Below are positions 1-8,293 of a stretch of 14,138 bases of DNA, piece after piece. The stretch's first letter is position 1. Every line of letters starts with the position of its first letter. The notes under the pieces were generated by a model. It was not told the DNA's origin. It made no database searches and was given only the letters and a program-made list of their open reading frames with translations. Source of the DNA: Betaproteobacteria bacterium (GTDB lineage: Bacteria; Pseudomonadota; Gammaproteobacteria; Burkholderiales; SG8-41); contig JAIOOZ010000075.1 in assembly GCA_021414185.1 (NCBI GenBank), positions 1-14,138 on the forward strand, read 5' to 3'. A program made the translations under genes and the position numbers.

Positions 1-758
1 ATGCGCGCCGCCCACGTCTTGAACGTGGTCTCGGGCGCCGCGTGACACGACGCGCACGCTTTGCCATTGGCGCCCGCGCGTTTGAACGCATCCTTGCCGC
101 GGTCGAGCCCGAACATGCCGGGATTCTCGGTGGGGTCGAGAGTGTCGCGGCTTTCCACCGGTGCCGGGCGCGTGTTCGGGTTTTCGCTCTTGTCGGTGAT
201 CTCGTAAGGTTCCTTGAGCGTTTTCAGGAAGGCGACGATGTCCCGCACCTCGTCGAGGCGATAAACCTGATACGCGCCCCACGGCGGCATGATGCTGTTG
301 GGGTTGTATATGCGCGCATCGTAGACATAGTTGAAGAGCCATTGATCGTCGCGCGTGGCACCCACTGCCGACAAATCGGGGCCGACATTGCCGGGCTGCG
401 CCGGCGTCGTTTTTCCCATCACGTGACATACCACGCAACTGCCACCGCGCGCGCGATCGTATGCAAGCGTGCGGCCGCGGTCAGCATTGCCTTCTACCGG
501 CAAAGTAAAACCGGGCGCCGGATGCATGGCGGGCGACGCGTTGCCGACCGCCAGATTGTTGAAATCCCGCCAGTCTGTCTGCGGCCACGAGGAGCCCTGT
601 GAGTCGACCTTGTAGCGTTGCCACGGCCGCGCGGATGCCGGTTTCTTGAGTTCGAGCGGTGCTGCCGCCGTCTTCGCGGTGGCTGGTCCGGCGCCCAGCA
701 CCGGAGCGGCCGCCAGCGCCAATGCCAATCCAGTTGCCGTCAATGCAATCCTGGCCAT
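1..758 (-). CDS. soxXA: SoxX-SoxA fusion c-type cytochrome (3' end missing)
   Basis: SoxXA is the periplasmic haem protein that oxidatively couples thiosulfate to the SoxY cysteine. The frame runs open from an ATG at 758 to the window edge (252 codons), so the C-terminus is missing. Residues 1-28 form a Sec signal peptide. Residues about 80-185 look like SoxX: CVVCH at 108-112, GNVGPDLSAVG near 123-133, an axial Met157 in NPNSIMPPWG, and a closing EVRDIVAFLKTLK helix. After a linker, residues about 211-252 look like the start of SoxA: ENPGMFGLDRGKDAF, then CASCH at 235-239. SoxX and SoxA are normally separate subunits; here no stop or frame change lies between them. GGGA lies 8 nt before the ATG, and soxZ ends 63 nt upstream. 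The SoxX call is firm; the SoxA part is strong but seen only at its N-terminus. Confidence 0.85.
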   Translation of the reverse strand, partial: MARIALTATGLALALAAAPVLGAGPATAKTAAAPLELKKPASARPWQRYKVDSQGSSWPQTDWRDFNNLAVGNASPAMHPAPGFTLPVEGNADRGRTLAYDRARGGSCVVCHVMGKTTPAQPGNVGPDLSAVGATRDDQWLFNYVYDARIYNPNSIMPPWGAYQVYRLDEVRDIVAFLKTLKEPYEITDKSENPNTRPAPVESRDTLDPTENPGMFGLDRGKDAFKRAGANGKACASCHAAPETTFKTWAAR

Positions 759-821
759 CACTATTCCCGTATCAGTCAATCGCGCGTGCGGCGTTTCGGC
801 GGAGCGTGTTGGGGGGGCGGT

Positions 822-1136
822 TCAGGCCGCTACCGTCGTATCGATGCTGCCTTTGTCGCCGGTCGTGTCGGTCCAGCTAACGGTGATTTTGTCGCCGGGT
901 TTGGCGCCTTTGACGCGAAACCCGAGAAAGGGATTGCGCGCGACCGCCTGGCTCCATTGTGCGTCGAGCACCGTTTTTCCGTTGTGCGTGGCGATTACGC
1001 TCTGAATGAAATGCACCGGCACCAGGTCGCCCTTTTCGTTCTTGCGCTGGCCGGTTTCCATCGGATGGCTCATCAGCACCTTGACGTCGGCGGCATCGCC
1101 TTCCATCTTGGCGCGAATTTTCATCGGTTCAGCCAT
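822..1136 (-). CDS. soxZ: Thiosulfate-oxidation carrier complex protein SoxZ
   Basis: SoxZ (104 residues) is the partner subunit of SoxY in the periplasmic SoxYZ carrier, to which thiosulfate sulfur is bound during stepwise oxidation. The length and the immunoglobulin-like beta pattern fit the family: MKIRAKMEGDAADVKVLMSHPMETG at the start in outline, then a HFIQSVIATHNGKTV stretch and a NPFLGFRVKGAKPGDKI stretch. It has no signal peptide, as is usual for SoxZ, which is thought to be exported with SoxY through the Tat pathway. AAGGAA precedes the ATG by about 8 nt. It lies 48 nt after soxY and 63 nt before the soxXA fusion, all on the same strand, so the three are likely cotranscribed. Confidence 0.95.
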   Translation of the reverse strand: MAEPMKIRAKMEGDAADVKVLMSHPMETGQRKNEKGDLVPVHFIQSVIATHNGKTVLDAQWSQAVARNPFLGFRVKGAKPGDKITVSWTDTTGDKGSIDTTVAA

Positions 1137-1184
1137 GCGTATTTCCTTGTGCGAATTTAAGTGTCAGGAACATGTGCAGCGTGT

Positions 1185-1655
1185 TCAGCCGCCGCAACCG
1201 CCGATGGTGACCTTGACTTCCTTGGTGACGGTGAAAAATTTGCCGTCGGCCTTGACCACCGCGATCACGTTCGAGGTCTGTCCCATTTTTAGCTTGGTCG
1301 AGACATAGCCTTCGGCGCCGTTGACGAAATCGAACGTGCTGCTGAGCGGAAAAGGGTTTTTGTCGATGACGATCGAAATGCTCTGCGTGTTCGGAATTTT
1401 GCTGGTGACCGTGATGGGCACCTGCGCGCCGTTTTCAGCGATATCGGGTGCGGCCAGCGTGATGTCTTTGCTCGGTTGCGCGCCGGCCACGCCGAGCGAT
1501 TTCAGGGCATCGGCGGCCGCCTTGGCTTCAAAACCGGTTTTGTTCCACACCGCGGCGAGCGCGTTGCCCGTTCTCAACAGGCCCGCGCCGGCGGCCAGCA
1601 TGAGCGGCGCGGCGGCGCCAATCGCTTTGAGCAATGTTCTGCGTAATCGTTGCAT
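1185..1655 (-). CDS. soxY: Thiosulfate-oxidation carrier protein SoxY
   Basis: SoxY is the sulfur-carrying subunit: intermediates are bound as thioethers to the cysteine of a flexible C-terminal arm. The protein ends exactly in VTIGGCGG, the diagnostic carrier arm. The N-terminus MQRLRRTLLKAIG followed by a hydrophobic Ala/Leu stretch is a twin-arginine signal (RR at residues 5-6), as expected for SoxY. I chose the ATG at 1655 (156 residues) because AAGGAG (1661-1666) lies 5 nt upstream and this start places the Tat signal at the N-terminus. The same frame is open to a GTG at 1727, but that would bury the signal under 24 extra residues. First gene of the soxYZ-XA run; moaC ends 144 nt upstream. 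Confidence 0.95.
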   Translation of the reverse strand: MQRLRRTLLKAIGAAAPLMLAAGAGLLRTGNALAAVWNKTGFEAKAAADALKSLGVAGAQPSKDITLAAPDIAENGAQVPITVTSKIPNTQSISIVIDKNPFPLSSTFDFVNGAEGYVSTKLKMGQTSNVIAVVKADGKFFTVTKEVKVTIGGCGG

Positions 1656-1685
1656 CTTTTCTCCTTCGGAGACCGGTGCGTATCC

Positions 1686-1707
1686 GGATCGATTTTTGCT
1701 TCGATCC
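1686..1707 (-). promoter_or_regulatory. Inverted repeat in the soxY leader
   Basis: A perfect 7-bp inverted repeat (GGATCGA / TCGATCC) with an 8-nt A-rich loop on the soxY-sense strand lies about 30 nt before the soxY start codon. It could be a repressor operator (sox clusters are often controlled by the ArsR-type SoxR) or an mRNA leader hairpin. No regulator gene is in the window, so the role is inference. Confidence 0.35.
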
Positions 1708-1799
1708 AGGCTGAATTTTGATTGCACCGTGTCAGCGGACGCTCATGCTAGCCAAGTTTGGCGGGGCTGTCTATTCCGCCTGCTGCGTGGTCGGACAAT

Positions 1800-2285
1800 T
1801 CAGGCGCGGGCCTTCCGCACCCAGTGGCCCGACTTGCCGCCTTTTTTTTCCAGCAGGCAGATTTCTTCGATGCGCATGCCGCGGTCGACCGCTTTGCACA
1901 TGTCGTAAATCGTGAGCAGACCGGCAGCTACCGCGGTGAGCGCTTCCATTTCGACGCCGGTGCGGCCGCGCGTTTCCGCCTGGGCTATGCAAGTAACGGC
2001 TTTTTGTTTGGTATCGATGGCAAGCTCGACGCTGACACGGGTGAGCGCCAGCGGGTGCGCGAGCGGAATCAGGTCGGCTGCGCGTTTGGCGCCCTGGATG
2101 GCGGCGATGCGCGCAATGCCGAGCACGTCGCCTTTTTTCGCGCCGCCCGCGGCGATCAGGGCAAGGGTTGCGCGTTGCATGACAATGCGGCCGCCCGCGC
2201 GGGCGACACGATGCGTTTCGTCCTTGCCGGCGACATCGACCATATGCGCCTGGCCGTGCGGGTTGAAATGAGTCAGCTTTTTCAA
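1800..2285 (-). CDS. moaC: Cyclic pyranopterin monophosphate synthase MoaC
   Basis: MoaC acts with MoaA to convert GTP to cyclic pyranopterin monophosphate, the first stage of molybdenum-cofactor synthesis in the cytoplasm. Signature blocks are LTHFNPHGQAHMVDV, KKGDVLGIARIAAIQGAKR, DLIPLAHPL, GVEMEALTA and IYDMCKAV, ending in KKGGKSG. I place the start at a TTG at 2285 (161 residues): GGAG lies 7 nt upstream, and this start gives K51, D128 and K131 at the same numbers as the known E. coli catalytic residues. A longer reading to another TTG at 2366 would add 27 residues and begin inside a likely -10 box. Upstream of soxY on the same strand. Moco is required by SoxCD-type sulfane dehydrogenase, but the adjacency may be coincidental. 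Confidence 0.95.
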   Translation of the reverse strand: MKKLTHFNPHGQAHMVDVAGKDETHRVARAGGRIVMQRATLALIAAGGAKKGDVLGIARIAAIQGAKRAADLIPLAHPLALTRVSVELAIDTKQKAVTCIAQAETRGRTGVEMEALTAVAAGLLTIYDMCKAVDRGMRIEEICLLEKKGGKSGHWVRKARA

Positions 2286-2365
2286 TGCGGGTCTCCATCC
2301 GGGCAGGGTGCGCTCCTGTACAATCGTGCCGGGCCTGCCGCCCGCACGCTTCGTACGAGACGCCA

Positions 2366-2373
2366 AGTATAAG
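2366..2373. promoter_or_regulatory. Candidate overlapping divergent -10 elements (moaC / TPR gene)
   Basis: In the 146-nt gap between the divergent moaC and TPR-glycosyltransferase genes, an AT-rich spot reads TATACT on the minus strand (2366-2371, five of six bases of the -10 consensus) and TATAAG on the plus strand (2368-2373). No convincing -35 box is visible on either strand, so this is only a candidate. If the minus-strand box is used, the moaC transcript would start near 2359, which supports the 2285 start codon. Confidence 0.3.
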
Positions 2374-2378
2374 ACACC

Positions 2379-2435
2379 ATGAGCGCCGCCATCACAACAA
2401 TTGTCCGCTGCCCGTCGCGCCGCGCGTTGCCATGA
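2379..2435 (+). CDS. Possible 18-codon leader ORF coupled to the TPR gene
   Basis: An ATG at 2379 opens an 18-codon frame (MSAAITTIVRCPSRRALP) whose TGA overlaps the ATG of the following large gene in an ATGA arrangement (2432-2435). Such overlaps often mark translational coupling, and the downstream ATG lacks a clear Shine-Dalgarno sequence of its own. It has no known counterpart and may be chance. Confidence 0.2.
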   Translation: MSAAITTIVRCPSRRALP

Positions 2436-3817
2436 GTTCCGGTCAGTCTGTCGGGGGCGATAGCGGCGATGCGATGTCGCGCGCGGTCGATGCCTACGAC
2501 CAGGGGGAACTCGACGCGTCGCGCGTGCTGTGCGAGCAGCAATTGCGCGTGGAGCCGTCGAACGCGGTGGCGTTAATGCTGCTGGGACTCATTGCCAAAC
2601 GCGGGCTGCAGGTCGAGGACGCCATACCGCTGCTCGAGCGCTCGGTGCAGATTGCGCCCAACCGCAAGTCATTGACGAGCCTCGCCGACTGCTATTTGCG
2701 CGTGGGCCGCCTCGAGCAGGGGCTGCACTACATCGACCAGGTGCTTGCCGGAAACACCGACAATCTGGAGGCCTTGCTGATCAAGGCGGCAATTCTGCAT
2801 GGCCAGCAGAAGTTCGACGACGCGCTCGCATGTATCGGCGACGCTGCGCGGCTGGCACCGGAATCGCATCTGGTGGAAGCTCGCCTCGGCAGCATACTGG
2901 CCGAACTCGGACAGTACGAAGCCGCGGAGCAGCACTTTCAGACCGCGGCGCGCGTGTCGCGCGAAGCCCGCCATTGTGGCCTGATCAATTTCCGGCAAAG
3001 CGTGTGGCGGCAAATCGCGCCGTCCTCCGCTGTCGCAGTGGCTGACGAGTTTGCGCACCTGCGCGCGCCGCATATTGAAGCGCCATACGATGCGGTCGTC
3101 GCCGCGTGTTGCGATGCCCGGTATTTTTACAAGTACGGCGTTACGTTCATGAACTCCTACGCGCAGAACGCCGCCGGCGGCAAGCTACTGCATTTGCACA
3201 TCATCGATCCGGAGGAGGGTTTTGCAGCGCATCTGGAAACGCTGATTGCGCAGCTGGGATTGCGCAACGTCGTGGCGACTTACGAGTACGCGCCGGTCGA
3301 CGAAGAGCCGGACTTCAATCTGCGGCGGACGTTTTACAGCTGCGCGCGGTTCCTGCGCATGGCGGCGCTGCTTGCGCATTACCAGAAGACCATTGCGTGC
3401 TTCGACATCGACACGGTGTTCGAGGCGCCGCTCGATGAACTTGTCGGCAGCGTGGGCGGCGCCGACATCGGGCTGGTGCGGCGCGACCCGCCCGATTCGC
3501 CGTGGCTGGATATCGTCGCCAACATCGTGATCGCGAACAATACTGCGGGCACGCTGCGGTATTTTTCAGCGGTCGAGAATTTTATCCGCCATTTCGTCGG
3601 GCGCGGAAAACTGTTCTGGCATCTTGACCAGATCGCGCTGTTTTGCGTGCTGAAGATGATGGAGCGTTTCGACGCGCCGCCGCAGGTCGCGCCAATACCG
3701 CCGTCCGCGCTTGGCGCGGTGTGGCATATCGGCAATCCGTACCAATACCGGCGTGCGGAATACCGCGTGGCGCGCTACCAGTTGGCGGACTTTGCGCCGC
3801 AGGCAAAGCAGCCCTGA
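2432..3817 (+). CDS. TPR protein fused to a DxD glycosyltransferase-like domain
   Basis: No specific gene name is recognised. From the ATG at 2432 the product has 461 residues. Residues about 14-185 are helical tetratricopeptide-like repeats (for example ALMLLGLIAKRGLQVEDAIPLLE, LEALLIKAAILHGQQKFDDAL and ARLGSILAELGQYEAAEQHF in outline), a protein-protein interaction scaffold. Residues about 218-450 resemble a GT-A-fold sugar transferase: a starting beta strand (YDAVVAACCDARYF), a metal-binding DxD as FDIDTVFEAPL with DID at 325-327, and HLDQ at 397-400. There is no signal peptide or membrane segment, so it is probably cytoplasmic. The frame is open back to 2285, but those codons overlap the moaC start and look non-coding; an ATG at 2474 is an alternative start. 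The donor and acceptor cannot be told. The protease gene follows 111 nt later on the same strand. Confidence 0.7.
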   Translation: MSSGQSVGGDSGDAMSRAVDAYDQGELDASRVLCEQQLRVEPSNAVALMLLGLIAKRGLQVEDAIPLLERSVQIAPNRKSLTSLADCYLRVGRLEQGLHYIDQVLAGNTDNLEALLIKAAILHGQQKFDDALACIGDAARLAPESHLVEARLGSILAELGQYEAAEQHFQTAARVSREARHCGLINFRQSVWRQIAPSSAVAVADEFAHLRAPHIEAPYDAVVAACCDARYFYKYGVTFMNSYAQNAAGGKLLHLHIIDPEEGFAAHLETLIAQLGLRNVVATYEYAPVDEEPDFNLRRTFYSCARFLRMAALLAHYQKTIACFDIDTVFEAPLDELVGSVGGADIGLVRRDPPDSPWLDIVANIVIANNTAGTLRYFSAVENFIRHFVGRGKLFWHLDQIALFCVLKMMERFDAPPQVAPIPPSALGAVWHIGNPYQYRRAEYRVARYQLADFAPQAKQP

Positions 3818-3843
3818 GTTGGTTGCGGGCACGCGGGTCTATT

Positions 3844-3849
3844 TATATT
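3844..3849 (+). promoter_or_regulatory. Candidate -10 box upstream of the M48 protease gene
   Basis: TATATT lies in the 111-nt gap before the protease gene. The best -35 match (TTGGTT at 3819-3824) is 19 nt away, longer than optimal. Weak evidence for a separate promoter; readthrough from the TPR gene is equally possible. Confidence 0.25.
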
Positions 3850-3928
3850 CCATCGGGCCAGGCGCCGCGCGCGGCGGCGCGGTCGTGCCCGCCGCGGAAC
3901 TTCGCGCGATTCGGATTATCATAGCTGA

Positions 3929-5365
3929 GTGAAACCGTTTATCCGCATACTGGCTTTGCTTTTTTGCGCGTTGCCGTCGGCGCTGGGCCAGGGCCTGCCC
4001 GATCTCGGCGATGTATCGCAGAGCGAACTGTCGCCGCAAACCGAGCGCCGGCTGGGCGAGAGCATCATGCGCGAGATACGCGCCGACCGCAGCTATTCGG
4101 ACGACGCCGAAATCACCGATTACCTGAATGCGCTGGGCTACAAGCTGGTCGCCGCGAGCGCCGATTCGCGCCAGGAATTCAATTTCTTTCTCATTATGGA
4201 CCCGCAGGTCAACGCGTTTGCATTGCCCGGCGGCTTCGTCGGCATCAACTCCGGACTGATACTGACCGCGCAAAGCGAGTCCGAACTCGCCGGCGTGGTG
4301 TCGCACGAAGTGGCGCACGTTACACAACGCCACATGGCGCGCATGCTGGCCCAGCAGAAGCAGTCGCAGATTGCTTCTCTTGCGGCGCTCGCGGTCGCGG
4401 TGCTCGCCGCCCGCTCCAGCCCGGAGATATCGCAGGCGGCAATCATGGCTTCGCAGGCGGGCACCATACAGTCGGCGCTTAATTACACGCGCGATCACGA
4501 GCGCGAGGCCGATCGCGTGGGGTTCCAGGTGTTGGAAAAAGCAGGGTTCGACGCGCAGGCGATGGCGCTTTTCTTCGAGCGCATGCAGCGCGCCACGCGT
4601 TTTTACGAAACCAGCGCGCCGGCTTATTTGCGCACTCACCCGATGACATACGAGCGCATTGCGGACATGCAGAGCCGCGCGCAGCACCTGCCGTACCGCC
4701 AGGTGCCGGACAGCATCGAATTCCAGCTGATGCGCGCCAAGATCAGGGCAGCGCAGGACAGCCCGCGCGAAGCGGTGGCGTTTTTCGAGGAAAGCCTGGG
4801 CGCGCGCAAGTATTTGAGCGAAGTGGCGAGCCGTTACGGCCTGGTGTCGGCACTGCTGCGCACGAAGGCGTATGCGCGCGCCGGCAAGGAACTGCAGGCG
4901 CTGCGCAAAGCGTTGCCCGACAACGCCGCCGTCGACACGCTGGCCGCCCGTTATTACGTCGCCAGCGGCGACGCGGGGACGGCGGTGCAGACTTACCGCG
5001 ATGCACTGAAAAGCCATCCCGGCTATCGCGCGCTGGTGTACGACTATGCGGAAGTGCTGCTCGGCAGCCGCCAGCCGGGCGAAGCGTTGAAACTGGTCGA
5101 GAGCCGGATGCAATACTCGGTGTCTGACAACCGCATGTACGAATTGCAGGCGAAATGTTATGCCGCGCTCGGCAAGCGCCTGCCGCAGCACCGCGCGCTG
5201 GCTGAGGCGTATTTCCGCGTGGGCAACCTGCAATCCGCGATCGAACAACTGCTGCTGGCGCAAAAAAGCGGCGACGGCGATTTTTACCAGATGTCGAGCG
5301 TGGATGCGCGGCTGCGCGAACTGCGCACGCTGGAAGCCGAGGCGCGGCGCGAAAACCGCAAGTAA
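3929..5365 (+). CDS. M48 metallopeptidase with C-terminal TPRs, BepA-like
   Basis: A 478-residue exported zinc protease of the M48C type. E. coli BepA, the best-studied relative, acts in the periplasm on LptD and BAM-linked outer-membrane protein assembly. Residues 1-20 are a signal peptide (cleavage after ALG). The zinc site is HEVAH at 126-130 with the third ligand in EREADR (E193). A conserved THPMTYER block puts a His at 237, probably equivalent to the BepA switch histidine. The NAFALPGGFVGINSGL block just before the site is typical. Residues about 265-470 are TPR-like helices. The start is a GTG at 3929, because the next in-frame Met is residue 47 and would remove the signal peptide; the ribosome site is weak. 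It converges on chrA with only 31 nt between the two. Confidence 0.9.
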   Translation: MKPFIRILALLFCALPSALGQGLPDLGDVSQSELSPQTERRLGESIMREIRADRSYSDDAEITDYLNALGYKLVAASADSRQEFNFFLIMDPQVNAFALPGGFVGINSGLILTAQSESELAGVVSHEVAHVTQRHMARMLAQQKQSQIASLAALAVAVLAARSSPEISQAAIMASQAGTIQSALNYTRDHEREADRVGFQVLEKAGFDAQAMALFFERMQRATRFYETSAPAYLRTHPMTYERIADMQSRAQHLPYRQVPDSIEFQLMRAKIRAAQDSPREAVAFFEESLGARKYLSEVASRYGLVSALLRTKAYARAGKELQALRKALPDNAAVDTLAARYYVASGDAGTAVQTYRDALKSHPGYRALVYDYAEVLLGSRQPGEALKLVESRMQYSVSDNRMYELQAKCYAALGKRLPQHRALAEAYFRVGNLQSAIEQLLLAQKSGDGDFYQMSSVDARLRELRTLEAEARRENRK

Positions 5366-5396
5366 CGCGACCGTGTTTTTTGCCGGATCCGGCGCG

Positions 5397-6743
5397 TCAG
5401 AACAGGGTGTGCAGCAGGCCGATCGCGCCGCACGCCGCGATGACGGGAATGATGCCCACTTTGTAGCGGAACAGCGCGATGAAAGCGGCGCCCCCGATCG
5501 CCGCGGCCGGCCATTCGAAGCGGCCGTCGAAGCCGTCGGGCCACAGCACGTGCCAGGCGAAAAACACCGCGAGATTGAGGATGACACCGACCACCGCCGC
5601 CGTGATGCCGGTGAGCGGTGCGGTGAACTTGAGATTGCCGTGCGTGGTTTCGATCAGCGGCGCGCCGAGAAAAATAAAAATAAAACTCGGCAGGAAGGTG
5701 AAGTAGGTGACGACCACGCCCGCGGCGGCGCCGGCCAGGAACAGGCTGTCGGGACCGAAAATCTGCTTGGTCCAGCCGCCGACGAAGCCGACGAAGGTCA
5801 CGACCATGATCAAGGGGCCCGGCGTCGTTTCACCCAGTGCCAGGCCATCGATCATTTGCGTGGCCGTGAGCCAGTGAAACTCTTCGACGCCGCCCTGATA
5901 GACATAAGGCAGCACGGCGTAGGCGCCGCCAAAGGTGAGGAGTGCCGCCTTGGTGAAGAACCAGCTCATTTGCGTGAGCGTGGCGTCCAGGCCGTAGCGC
6001 GCGCACAGCAGCGCCATCACCCCGCCCCACAGTACGGCGCCGGCCGCGCAGACCCGCGCAAAGCGCGCCCAGGTGAACAATGCGTGCGGCGGAGTCGGCG
6101 TGTCGTCGTCGATAATCGCCGCCCCGTAGCTTTTGCCGGCGGTGCCATGGCCGCCACCGGTGGCGAATTTGTCCGGCGCGTAGCGTCCGCCGAAATGGCC
6201 GATGATGCCCGCCGCCAGCACGATATACGGAAAGGGCAGTTTGAGCGCGAAGATGGCGACGAAGGCCGCGGCCGCCACCGACCACAAAGCCGCGTTTTTC
6301 AGTGCGCGCGAGCCGATCCGGTACGCAGCGAATACCACGATCGCGGTGACCGCCGGCTTGATGCCGTAGAGGATGCCCGCGATGGCCGGCAGGCTGCCGT
6401 AAGCCATGTATACCCATGACAACGCGATCAGCAGGATGAGGGACGGCAGCACGAACAGTACGCCGGCGGCGATGCCGCCGCGCGTTTTGTGCATCATCCA
6501 GCCGATGTAGGTCGCGAGCTGGGTCGCTTCTGGCCCCGGCAGCACCATGCAGTAATTGAGCGCGTGCAGGAAGCGCTGCTCGGAAATCCAGCGTTTTTTC
6601 TCGACCAGGTCCTGGTGCATGATTGCGATCTGGCCGGTCGGGCCGCCGAAACTCACGAACCCGAGTTTGAGCCAATACCAGAACGCGGTCGCGAACGTGA
6701 CGGGCGCGGGTGGGGTTGCAGCCGGTGTTACGTCATTTTCCAT
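5397..6743 (-). CDS. chrA: Chromate transporter ChrA (long-chain, two CHR domains)
   Basis: ChrA is an inner-membrane exporter for chromate, often linked to sulfate stress because chromate mimics sulfate. The 448-residue product has two homologous CHR halves. The N-terminal half shows FGGPTGQIAIMH at 32-43 and LPGPEATQLATYIG at 68-81; the C-terminal half shows FGGAYAVLPYV and LGETTPGPLIMVVTFVGF. About 10-13 hydrophobic segments are visible, and a polar loop (around residues 195-220, rich in Gly, Lys and Asp) separates the halves. The start is the ATG at 6743, and no strong Shine-Dalgarno is seen. The gene is divergent from the kinase gene across a 248-nt gap and has no chrB beside it. The family is certain; actual substrate preference is inferred. 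Confidence 0.93.
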   Translation of the reverse strand: MENDVTPAATPPAPVTFATAFWYWLKLGFVSFGGPTGQIAIMHQDLVEKKRWISEQRFLHALNYCMVLPGPEATQLATYIGWMMHKTRGGIAAGVLFVLPSLILLIALSWVYMAYGSLPAIAGILYGIKPAVTAIVVFAAYRIGSRALKNAALWSVAAAAFVAIFALKLPFPYIVLAAGIIGHFGGRYAPDKFATGGGHGTAGKSYGAAIIDDDTPTPPHALFTWARFARVCAAGAVLWGGVMALLCARYGLDATLTQMSWFFTKAALLTFGGAYAVLPYVYQGGVEEFHWLTATQMIDGLALGETTPGPLIMVVTFVGFVGGWTKQIFGPDSLFLAGAAAGVVVTYFTFLPSFIFIFLGAPLIETTHGNLKFTAPLTGITAAVVGVILNLAVFFAWHVLWPDGFDGRFEWPAAAIGGAAFIALFRYKVGIIPVIAACGAIGLLHTLF

Positions 6744-6991
6744 GGATCAAGCGTCGAAAAATTGCCGCTCCGGCACTTAAAACGCCGGTAGTTCGGTTGC
6801 GCGAGCATAACTGGTATTTACGTTATTGGAGTTCGCGCTAAATGCCCGCGTATTCGCCTGGCATACGCCGGGAAACGCGCCGCTTATAGCCAAAACGTTA
6901 CAAGCCACGCAAATATACAGCTTTATGGTATTGTATTTACTTACTAATCGGCCTCGCTACCGGGGTGGGCCCCGGCCGACGGACTTATACG
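6744..6991. promoter_or_regulatory. Divergent chrA / kinase intergenic region
   Basis: This 248-nt gap is clearly more AT-rich than its surroundings, mostly from 6800 to 6950, and must hold the promoters of chrA (left) and the kinase gene (right). Visible structure: CCGGC/GCCGG arms at 6770-6788 with a 9-nt loop, on the chrA side; GCGTAT/ATACGC arms at 6848-6868 with a 9-nt spacer, operator-like; and two copies of GTATTTAC. No -35/-10 pair with good spacing stands out, so no exact promoter is called. Confidence 0.4.

Positions 6992-8293
<1,302 letters not shown>

Noticed and set aside
186..215. Possible frameshift joining separate soxX and soxA genes
   Set aside because: The reverse complement was read line by line from 758 to 1. 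One frame carries SoxX, the linker and SoxA with no stop, so a true fusion fits the sequence as given.
1771..2298. Open frame starting METRIEK on the minus strand over moaC
   Set aside because: It uses the ATG inside the moaC ribosome site in a different frame, and the translation is Arg/His-rich without MoaC features.
3862..3880. GCGCCGC/GCGGCGC hairpin upstream of the protease gene
   Set aside because: The stem is good but there is no U-tract and the sequence is simple GC repetition, so neither a terminator nor an operator can be supported.
5382..5393. GCCGGATCCGGC palindrome between the convergent protease and chrA genes
   Set aside because: It looks like a terminator stem, but the T-run (5376-5381) lies before it for plus-strand transcription, and minus-strand transcription would meet A residues. 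Neither orientation gives stem plus U-tract.
3839..5587. Long open frame of 582 codons on the minus strand
   Set aside because: It lies antisense to the M48 protease gene, whose motifs are clear. The translation is rich in Arg, His and Gln with no domain, as expected for an antisense shadow in GC-rich DNA.
5160..6419. Open frame of 419 codons on the plus strand
   Set aside because: It overlaps the end of the protease gene and runs antisense to chrA. Its composition (Arg, Asp, Glu, Gly) is low in complexity and has no family features.
6965..6991. Earlier GTG start for the kinase
   Set aside because: It would add nine residues (MGPGRRTYT) with no ribosome site, whereas the ATG at 6992 has GGA at suitable spacing and gives the normal kinase N-terminus.
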